From the NCBI GenBank assembly GCA_002070185.1, contig MWCT01000002.1, positions 382,492-446,491 of the forward strand: a DNA stretch of 64,000 bases, given 5' to 3'. A model generated the notes under the pieces. It was not told the DNA's origin. It ran no database searches and worked only from the letters and a program-made list of their open reading frames with translations. Numbering within the stretch: position 1 is the stretch's first letter; every line of letters begins with the position of its first letter. This document shows positions 26,117 to 32,878 of this stretch, piece by piece. The DNA comes from a candidate division BRC1 bacterium ADurb.Bin183. Its GTDB lineage: Bacteria > Sumerlaeota > Sumerlaeia > MWCT01. The position numbers and the translations under genes are program-made.

Positions 26117-26698
26117 TCAGGGGATGAAGAGGGCGGTGCGGAGGATATCGCCGCGGGAGATGGTTCCGTTAGTGGGGTCGTAGAGCATGGAAGGGGCGAC
26201 AGAAAGTCCGCTAACCATGTAGGCGTTGCGGATGGCGTTGGACTCGTTTTCGCCATCGGGTCCGCGGCTGCGGAGCATCCATTTGTGTGTGCCCTTTGCA
26301 GGAGCCAACGCATGAGTATCCGGAAAGTTGCGGAAATTCGTCCACGAAATCCATCGTTCGGAACCGCCTGTGCCGGTGATGTCGCCCCTATAAAAAACAT
26401 CCCTTTCGGGAATGGAGGTGATGAATGCGATAGGTGTTGTGAGCGGGACATAGCGGTCAGGGTAGGCAATTTCGGAACCATCGGGCATCCGATGGGGCGG
26501 ATAGGCGTTGGCATCCACCGCGTAGGATTCAATAGCGCCTGCCAACATGCGCAGGTCGCTTTTCATTCGGCTGACCTTAGAACGGGTCTGCGCCTCCAGA
26601 AAATTGGGAACGGCAATGGCTGCCAATATGGCGATAATGGCAACCACAATGAGAAGTTCGATAAGAGTGAAACCGGTTTTTTCTGCGGCTTTTTTCAT
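26117..26698 (-). CDS. Type II secretion-like pseudopilin
   Basis: Start placed at the ATG at 26698, 9 nt after AAAGG; a TTG 9 nt earlier is also in frame. The leader MKKAAEKTG ends in the normal Gly, followed by FTLIELLIVVAIIAIL and VPNFLEAQTRSKVSR. The globular part contains AIESYAVDANAYPPHRMP and RSRGPDGENES, the GspG-like loop, and ends in YDPTNGTISRGDILR plus a short hydrophobic tail. The N-terminal 40 residues are almost identical to the pseudopilins at 8.9 and 50.3 kb; the rest diverges, which is the usual picture for scattered paralogues. It is divergent from a secreted IPT-domain protein gene. Confidence 0.9.
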   Translation of the reverse strand: MKKAAEKTGFTLIELLIVVAIIAILAAIAVPNFLEAQTRSKVSRMKSDLRMLAGAIESYAVDANAYPPHRMPDGSEIAYPDRYVPLTTPIAFITSIPERDVFYRGDITGTGGSERWISWTNFRNFPDTHALAPAKGTHKWMLRSRGPDGENESNAIRNAYMVSGLSVAPSMLYDPTNGTISRGDILRTALFIP

Positions 26699-26759
26699 AT
26701 TAAACAACCTTTAGCAATAGTTGAATACTAACCATTATCGTTCGAGCGCAATAGAATAA

Positions 26760-26788
26760 TTGACATCGGGGCGCGGTTTTCATATATA
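26760..26788 (+). promoter_or_regulatory. Sigma-70-type promoter for the IPT-domain protein
   Basis: TTGACA (26760-26765), a 17-nt spacer, then TATATA (26783-26788). The distance to the ATG at 26810 is about 20 nt, so the leader is short. This is the best sigma-70 match in the window. Confidence 0.75.
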
Positions 26789-26809
26789 AATGAAATAGAG
26801 GCTTTAGCG

Positions 26810-27667
26810 ATGAAAAATAAATTTTTTATTTTTGCGCCGCTTTTTATTGCGGCGATGGCGGCTTTATGCGCGGCGAATCCGGGCTCGATTGTGGCGACTC
26901 TTTCGGAGATGCAATCGTTAACGGATGCGATGGAACTGGTCTATCTGGATATTGGCGGTTATGTTTCTATTGAGAATTTGAACGACCTTCTTTCTGAGCA
27001 GACGACGCATGATTTTGACAATATCAGCCAAGGCGGGGGCACGCGGGTTATTGATACGACAACGGCGTTTTTCTATCCTCAACTGCAAAATCTTTCTATG
27101 CCGCCGCGCCGATGGCTCGGTCCTTATGTCACCTATCACGAAAGCCGCATCTCATTGACAGGCTCCGGCTACGACAAAGGGACGCTTTTAGATTTTTGGG
27201 GCACGCCTTATTATTTGTTTTCACCGGCGGGGCTGGTGCGCTCGGATCAGGGCGCGATTACGTTGGAACTTTATGGCGATTATTTTGATTCGTATGCGAT
27301 TGTGAGCCTTGGACCGGACGGTGTTAAGAGTTCGGACGATCTTATTCGAACGTTCGGGATGCCGCCCATAAAACCGGTCATCACTTCGCTTTCTGCAACA
27401 AGCGCGTATGCTGGAGACGAACTGCGGCTGCGGGGCTGGAATTTGGGGACGCAGAGCGGAGAGCGAGCAGCGGCGGCGCTTTTATTGGGCGCAACACCTA
27501 TCACAACGATTAAAAGCTGGAGCGAGCGTCTCATTGAATTTACCGTGCCTGAAGGCGCTGCGAGCGGAAACATCCGCATTGTGCGCGGCGCATCAGAGAC
27601 CAATTCGCTGCCGTTGACGATTCTTGAACACCCCACCGCCGTCCGGCATTGGAATCTTTACGAATGA
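26810..27667 (+). CDS. Secreted pseudopilin-like/IPT domain protein with WNLY tail
   Basis: 285 residues with an N-terminal signal peptide (FFIFAPLFIAAMAALCAANP). Residues 25-185 resemble the globular half of a GspG-type pseudopilin without its helix: TLLDFWGTPYYLFSPAG and SYAIVSLGPDGVKSSDDLI, the typical glycine/aspartate loop. Residues 188-275 form an IPT/TIG immunoglobulin-like domain (PVITSLSATSAYAGDELRLR). The last residues are TAVRHWNLYE, very close to the last residues of the metallophosphoesterase protein at 35.4 kb (TDVEDWNLY). It is probably exported to the cell surface or medium. Its own promoter lies at 26760. Confidence 0.78.
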   Translation: MKNKFFIFAPLFIAAMAALCAANPGSIVATLSEMQSLTDAMELVYLDIGGYVSIENLNDLLSEQTTHDFDNISQGGGTRVIDTTTAFFYPQLQNLSMPPRRWLGPYVTYHESRISLTGSGYDKGTLLDFWGTPYYLFSPAGLVRSDQGAITLELYGDYFDSYAIVSLGPDGVKSSDDLIRTFGMPPIKPVITSLSATSAYAGDELRLRGWNLGTQSGERAAAALLLGATPITTIKSWSERLIEFTVPEGAASGNIRIVRGASETNSLPLTILEHPTAVRHWNLYE

Positions 27668-27693
27668 AAAACGGGGGACTTGGCTGTCCCCCG
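27667..27693 (-). terminator. Rho-independent terminator of the nine-repeat protein gene
   Basis: A perfect 8-bp stem CGGGGGAC/GTCCCCCG (27672-27679 with 27686-27693) with a 6-nt loop is followed on the minus strand by five U. It lies 33 nt past the stop of the minus-strand gene. On the plus strand it follows directly after the IPT protein gene but has no U tract there. Confidence 0.7.
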
Positions 27694-27726
27694 AAAGAAA
27701 AAAGAAATGGTATGTAAAAATTTTGT

Positions 27727-30700
27727 TTAGGGCATTTCGTTCATGGGAATCGCCATGACCCTGACCGACTTCAGCCCGACCATTGCATCGGGGCTGTCCG
27801 CCTCGTTGAAGTTGAGCATGTCAAATCCGATATAGAGATTAGCGCCGACTAGTTCAGGCGCGGCATAGTAGAATTGTTTGAACTCGGCACCCATGCAGTC
27901 GGGAGATTCATCGCCTTCGGTGTTGCTGAAGATGAACTTGGCTATGATGAATCGCTGGCTGTCTTCGCCGGCTCGGAGCCTGATGCCGGGAACAATGGAT
28001 TTATCAGTCTGATCGGAAAAGAGCGTCCAGTTGATGGCATAGACAGTATCCGCTTGGATAGGTATCATATCCACAGGGCTGACCCATGCGCTATAGGTGT
28101 CTTTGTTGTTGAGCGCCTTCATGCCGAGGCAGGTTTTAGATTGGAATTCCGCTGCCGTGAATATAGGAGCGGTCTCAGTATGCCATCCCGCATTGCCCTC
28201 TGAGAAATCGTAGGAGACGACTTTTTCTCCTTCGGGAACCCGGTCTTCCGGCACGGCGTCAATATTTATCCAATTGAGGGAAACCTCCGCCTCGGCGGCA
28301 TCGGTATTATCAAAGTTCACAACGTCAAATGAGACGTAGATGTCATTTTCATCTTTGGGCAGGGCGATTTCCGTCTGGGGCGCGGTGAAAAAGAAGGTGT
28401 AGGTTTTGCCAGCCGGTCCCGGGGACATGGCAGCGTCGCCGCGGCTGTTGATGACGATGATATCAGCCATCTGCTCATTCTGGCGGTTGAAACGGACGCG
28501 GATGCAGGGGACTTTTGTCTGGTCTTCAATGTTGCTTGCAAGGGAGAAGGTTGATTTGTAGATGGTTCCCGGCGCCACAGGTATGGCATCTTTTTGGCTG
28601 AACCAATAACCGAATGTGTTCGTGTTGTTATGGCAGCGAAGGTTGAGGCGTTTATTTTCTCGAGAGGCATCCGGCATGAGGAAAGAGTCGGGCGCTCCGG
28701 CGGGATTCCATCCTTCGCCATCGCCCCATTCATAAATGCATCGGGGTTCTTCGCAGGGTTTAACAATATTAACAGGCAGGAGCATGAAGTTGACTCTGGT
28801 TTCAGTCATGCTGCGAATGAGCGCTTTGCGAATCTGGGGCGCGAACCCTTTCTTTTTAGCGATGGCGATATACGCGCCGAAGGGGAGATTATCCACGACG
28901 AATAGACCGAACTGGTCGGAGACGGCGCGTCCGGCGGGGATGAGCGGTTCTTCATCTTGAAGATTTTCGCGGATGTCATAGACAAGAATATCGGCGCCTT
29001 CCAGAGGGCGGGCAATCGGGCGCGCGCCGATTGTTGTCGGGATGTCCATCGTCATGACCTTGCCGAAGAGGGCGCCGACCTTTGTTGCGTTTTCATCGGC
29101 GGTTTGGAGGATAAAATCGAGCGGCGCGCTTTCGCCTGCTTTGACTTCGGCGGAGGCATAACCGGGTTCAAAGCCATCCGCTCGGGCAAAAATGACATAG
29201 CGTCCGGAAGCGAGTTCGGCGAATTTGTAATAGCCGTTCTCATCGGCGGCTGTCCTTTGGGCGGGTCTGGCATCCATCATTTCCTTTGCGGCGGCGCTCA
29301 GGCGGAAGGCGATCAGCTGCGCGCTTGGGATTGCGATTTTCTCGCCATTTTTTTCATAAACCACCCTGCCTTCGATGGAACCAAAGCCGGGCACGGGGAC
29401 GGGTGTGGGGAGAATTTCCGGGCGGAGTTTGAAGATTATTTCTGTGGCGCGACCGGCAAAAACGGGCGCGGGTTGCAATGCCGGCTCGAATCCGGGCATT
29501 TTAGCCATTGCCATGTGGCGTCCGGCTGGTATTTCCTCCATCACAAAACATCCATCGGCGTCTGCAACCGTCTGTCGGATGGGCGCTGGGATATTTACTG
29601 TCGGGGCATCAACCGGCGGGAAAAGGAGAACCTCCGCGCCTTCGAGCGGCTCCGGCTTTCCGCCGGGATTGACGTCCAAAACGCGTCCGACAATTTTTCC
29701 AAAGGGAACCGGCGTCGGTTGTGGAATTATAGCAGGGCACAATCCGAAATCAAGGCGAATCTTTTGAGCGGACGGGATAAAGACGCTTCGCATGGCGCGA
29801 ATATATCCTGCGGCTTCCGCCACCGCCATATAGAGCCCGGCGGGGATGCCTTCGATAATATATTGACCCGATTCATCGGTCTTTGTCTGGGCAATGGGTT
29901 TGGGTTTGCTCCAGTCTGTATTGGTTGCGGCATCCATCGAAAAGATAGAGACGACAGCGCCTTCAATCGGGGATGTGGGTTTATCCGCTTGGCGCGGCGC
30001 CATGACAAAGACCCCGCCGAAAAGGGCGCCGGGTTCAGGCGCCGGCGTAGGCGCGGGTTTGGGCGCAAGGGCAAAATGAACGATTTTAACTTCGTTCACG
30101 CGCAGATAGAGATGGCGGAACTGGGGATAATACCCTTCCGCTGAGACTTCCATCTTGTAGGCTCCCGCCTTCAAATCAGTTGCCTCATATTTCCCTTCGT
30201 CATCCGTAAAAAGAATTATCGGTTTATTGTTTTCTCCGATGATTTTGACTTGAGCGCCTTTGATGGGAATGGGTTCGCGGCTCGCCGTTGGGGAAACCTC
30301 GAACACACGACCTCGAATAATGGACGCCGCCGGCGTTGGCGTCGGTTGAATGTGCGGTTTGAGTTCAAAGTTCAATTCCAGCGGTCTGCTCAGGACTTCG
30401 GCTTTTTTATGCTGGGGATAAAAACCTTTTGCCGATGCCTTGACCAGATAGACGCCGGTTTCGAGGTTGTCAATTTTGTATTCGCCGTTTTCGTTGGTTA
30501 TGGCAGACGCAATCGGGGCATTGTGCGCTGGCTCGATATCGCCATTTTTGGTGAATATAGGCGCAAGGAAAACTTCCACTTTTGCCCCGGCAATGGGCGC
30601 GGCGGCGATGGGCGCGCTAAAATCTTCGGACGCATCGGGACGGAAGCCCATCACTTTGCCATATATGATGCCCGGCTTGGGCTCCTCGCCTGCCTTGAGC

Positions 30701-31704
30701 AGGAAGTTGACTTCAACCTCGGCTTCCGGTTTCATTTCCAGAGGTTCTAATTGAGGCAGATAGCCCTCGCGGGAAGCCTTGACCATCCACAAACCTGCGG
30801 GGATTTTGCCGATGCGGTAGTTGCCGTTTTCATCGCTGAATGCGCGGGCAATGGGCGGGAAGACGCACTCGGCAAAGTTGATGCATTCAATCCGGGGATA
30901 AACCTCCACGATTGCTTTGACAAGGGGATACGGCTCTGTGGAGTATTCGTCCTCGCCAAGGACTATTCCAAAAATTTGTCCGGGCAGGATGGGGGTCGGC
31001 GTGGGCGTGGCGGTAGGCGTGGCAATGATTTTCTTTAACTGAAAGTTCTGTATAAATTCAGGGACGAACAATTTAACAAAGGCGGCGGATTCCTGATATC
31101 CTTTGGCATTAACGACCACCCGATAATATCCAAAAGGAATCTTGGAGATTTTGTAATTGCCGTTTTCATCGGTTTCGGTTTCAGCGATGGGTTTGGCGTT
31201 CCAGCTGATGGCGCCGGCGGGAGTTATCCAGCACGGGAAGACTCTGACGGCGGCTTTGGCAATGGGCGGGGGAACGATATCCAAATTGCCGACATCTTCT
31301 GTGACAATGCCCTTAAGGGCGCCTTTTTCCGCATTTGTAATGGGTTTGAGAAAATATTCCCGTTTGAGAATAACACCGGGCTGGATGTGGACAGTTTCCT
31401 CAAAAGGTTGGTATCCCTCGGCAGAAATTTTTACCCTGTAAAGACCTGCGGCAATTTTGGCAAATTTGAATAAGCCCTTCTCGTCAGTTTTCGTGGATGC
31501 AATAGGAACCGTCGAGGGTCCAGCGTAGAGTTCGATATTTGCGCGGGCTATGGGCGCCACTGCGGAGGTTGCCGGCGCAGCGCCGACAAATCCTTCAAAA
31601 CCGCCAAAGATGGTGGGCTTTGCTTCTTCGGCAAAGGATAGCGCCAAACCGCATGCAAGTATCAGCAGAAAAAAAACAACCGCAGTTTTTATTATTAATC
31701 TCAT
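27727..31704 (-). CDS. Exported protein with nine carboxypeptidase-regulatory-like repeats
   Basis: 1325 residues with an N-terminal signal peptide (TAVVFFLLILACGLALSFAE). Residues about 33-960 are nine repeats of some 95-105 residues, each running from a G-x-V start through (T/S)DENG.Y(K/R)I, IPAGLY and a GY.P turn, the pattern of carboxypeptidase regulatory-like/CNA-B beta sandwiches. Neighbouring repeats are joined by Pro/Thr linkers such as PTPTPTPILPG. The C-terminal 330 residues form two related sandwich domains (IYEWGDGEGWNP... and VVSYDFSEGNAGWHTE...), like carbohydrate-binding modules. This is probably a long surface fibre or adhesin. No sortase motif or WNLY tail is seen at its end (IPMNEMP). 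Confidence 0.87.
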   Translation of the reverse strand: MRLIIKTAVVFFLLILACGLALSFAEEAKPTIFGGFEGFVGAAPATSAVAPIARANIELYAGPSTVPIASTKTDEKGLFKFAKIAAGLYRVKISAEGYQPFEETVHIQPGVILKREYFLKPITNAEKGALKGIVTEDVGNLDIVPPPIAKAAVRVFPCWITPAGAISWNAKPIAETETDENGNYKISKIPFGYYRVVVNAKGYQESAAFVKLFVPEFIQNFQLKKIIATPTATPTPTPILPGQIFGIVLGEDEYSTEPYPLVKAIVEVYPRIECINFAECVFPPIARAFSDENGNYRIGKIPAGLWMVKASREGYLPQLEPLEMKPEAEVEVNFLLKAGEEPKPGIIYGKVMGFRPDASEDFSAPIAAAPIAGAKVEVFLAPIFTKNGDIEPAHNAPIASAITNENGEYKIDNLETGVYLVKASAKGFYPQHKKAEVLSRPLELNFELKPHIQPTPTPAASIIRGRVFEVSPTASREPIPIKGAQVKIIGENNKPIILFTDDEGKYEATDLKAGAYKMEVSAEGYYPQFRHLYLRVNEVKIVHFALAPKPAPTPAPEPGALFGGVFVMAPRQADKPTSPIEGAVVSIFSMDAATNTDWSKPKPIAQTKTDESGQYIIEGIPAGLYMAVAEAAGYIRAMRSVFIPSAQKIRLDFGLCPAIIPQPTPVPFGKIVGRVLDVNPGGKPEPLEGAEVLLFPPVDAPTVNIPAPIRQTVADADGCFVMEEIPAGRHMAMAKMPGFEPALQPAPVFAGRATEIIFKLRPEILPTPVPVPGFGSIEGRVVYEKNGEKIAIPSAQLIAFRLSAAAKEMMDARPAQRTAADENGYYKFAELASGRYVIFARADGFEPGYASAEVKAGESAPLDFILQTADENATKVGALFGKVMTMDIPTTIGARPIARPLEGADILVYDIRENLQDEEPLIPAGRAVSDQFGLFVVDNLPFGAYIAIAKKKGFAPQIRKALIRSMTETRVNFMLLPVNIVKPCEEPRCIYEWGDGEGWNPAGAPDSFLMPDASRENKRLNLRCHNNTNTFGYWFSQKDAIPVAPGTIYKSTFSLASNIEDQTKVPCIRVRFNRQNEQMADIIVINSRGDAAMSPGPAGKTYTFFFTAPQTEIALPKDENDIYVSFDVVNFDNTDAAEAEVSLNWINIDAVPEDRVPEGEKVVSYDFSEGNAGWHTETAPIFTAAEFQSKTCLGMKALNNKDTYSAWVSPVDMIPIQADTVYAINWTLFSDQTDKSIVPGIRLRAGEDSQRFIIAKFIFSNTEGDESPDCMGAEFKQFYYAAPELVGANLYIGFDMLNFNEADSPDAMVGLKSVRVMAIPMNEMP

Positions 31705-31876
31705 TTTAAATACTCCGTTTGAAAATTATTTTTCTTTTTAGGATAATCCGCTTAATAAAACATAGAGGTGTTCAATACTTGGTTTTTCATACAATATTTG
31801 GTTGAGGCGGTGCAATAAAGTTTTTGCAAAAAAATGTTGATTCTGAACCAAAAAGTAAGGGATGAAGGAGTGGGAT

Positions 31877-31890
31877 GTTCCAATTGGAAC
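31877..31890. promoter_or_regulatory. 14-bp perfect palindrome, possible enhancer-protein site
   Basis: GTTCCAATTGGAAC is a perfect inverted repeat, centred about 120 nt before the expected start of the sigma-54 promoter transcript at about 32003. That is the normal distance for the upstream site of a sigma-54 activator. A looser palindrome (AAACGTTT, 31908-31915) follows. The region from 31705 to 32037 otherwise holds no gene. Confidence 0.5.
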
Positions 31891-31975
31891 TTCTCGCCCT
31901 CTTGCTTAAACGTTTGAAGCGGTGAATTCTATTGAATATATTGACGTTATACCAGCTTATGATGGATGCGTGGTA

Positions 31976-31992
31976 TTGGCATCAATATTGCC
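31976..31992 (+). promoter_or_regulatory. Sigma-54-type promoter before the Spy/ZraP-like gene
   Basis: TTGGCATCAATATTGCC gives TGGCAT, five bases, then TTGC, with GG at 31978-31979 and GC at 31990-31991 exactly 10 bases apart. This is the -24/-12 pattern (TGGCAC-N5-TTGC) with one change. It lies 46 nt before the ATG of the Spy-like gene. Confidence 0.65.
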
Positions 31993-32037
31993 TATTTATG
32001 AAAATAGCACAAACCAACTATAAGCGAGGTATTTAAT

Positions 32038-32733
32038 ATGAAAACAAAGCGCACAAAAATCCTGAGCCTTTTGGCAATCGGGTTGCTGGTTGTAGGAATA
32101 TCCGTTGCATGGGCCGCCCCTGAGGCGGGGTGTTGGGGGCAAGATTGCAAAATGGCAAAGTCGCTGAATCTGACAGCGGAGCAAAAAAGCGAGATTCAGA
32201 AATTGCGTCTTGCGAATGAAGAAAAAAGAATTGACCTTGATGCCAACATCAAGAAGATCGCGCTTCAGATTCGCGAAGAAAACAAAAAAGACGAGCCTGA
32301 CGAGTCAAAGGTGATGAACCTTTTGGATGAAATCGGCAAGGCGAGAACGGAGGTTGCCAAATTGTGCGCCTCCCAAAAGATCGCCATCAAGAAAGTTTTG
32401 ACTCCGGAGCAGCGCGAAAAAGCGCGCGAGATGGCTGGGAAACAGGCGCGCAAACGCAGCGAGACGTTGCGTAAAAATAGAGGCGGGCATGGCAAACAAG
32501 GCGCGCGAGGAGCGCTCCAGCCCATGGTTCGGCAGCGCATGCAAAGAATGAGAAGCGGGATGGGACGCCCCGCATTTCGCGGTATGGCGCAAAAACGCGG
32601 CGAGAAGGGCATAATGGCAGGACATGGCAGAGCCGATAACCCCAAAAAACGGGTCAAAGCCGCAAAGCCCAATCGTCCCGCAAAAGGAAAATATCAAAAG
32701 AAGTCGGCGCCCGTTGAGTCAAAGGGTAAATAA
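32038..32733 (+). CDS. Spy/CpxP/ZraP-like periplasmic protein, basic tail
   Basis: 231 residues. A signal peptide (ILSLLAIGLLVVGISVAWA) precedes a helical region with an LTAEQ motif (NLTAEQKSEIQKLRLANEEK) and a second LTPEQREKAREMA copy, the two LTxxQ repeats of the Spy/CpxP family of periplasmic chaperones; ZraP is a zinc-binding member. About residues 140-231 are an Arg/Lys/Gly/Met-rich, probably disordered tail (for example RQRMQRMRSGMGRPAFRGMA), longer and more basic than in Spy. It likely protects the envelope during protein or metal stress. The apparent sigma-54 promoter and upstream palindrome suggest control like that of E. coli zraP. A strong terminator follows at 32780. Confidence 0.82.
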   Translation: MKTKRTKILSLLAIGLLVVGISVAWAAPEAGCWGQDCKMAKSLNLTAEQKSEIQKLRLANEEKRIDLDANIKKIALQIREENKKDEPDESKVMNLLDEIGKARTEVAKLCASQKIAIKKVLTPEQREKAREMAGKQARKRSETLRKNRGGHGKQGARGALQPMVRQRMQRMRSGMGRPAFRGMAQKRGEKGIMAGHGRADNPKKRVKAAKPNRPAKGKYQKKSAPVESKGK

Positions 32734-32779
32734 AACATTAAACTATTGCATGCTTTTTCATGCAATTTCACCTCCATTT

Positions 32780-32808
32780 GGGGGGGCGCAAGCCCCCCGC
32801 TTTTTTTT
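32780..32808 (+). terminator. Rho-independent terminator after the Spy-like gene
   Basis: GGGGGGC (32781-32787), GCAA tetraloop, GCCCCCC (32792-32798), then GC and a run of eight T. The GNRA-type loop and long U tract make this one of the strongest terminators in the window. Confidence 0.9.
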
Positions 32809-32878
32809 ATTCAAACCTTGCTTCCAGATAAAAGGTCATAATATCTAATGCTCGAAATTTAATAAAAGGGAGGGTGTG

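Noticed and set aside
28957..30144. 395-codon open frame on the plus strand inside the nine-repeat protein gene
   Set aside because: It is antisense to a clear repeat protein, and its length follows from the codon pattern of the repeats. No family features or ribosome site.
30250..31704. Possible CRISPR-like or satellite repeats in the surface fibre gene
   Set aside because: The repeats are of protein domains about 300 bp long and diverged at DNA level; there are no spacers of constant length.
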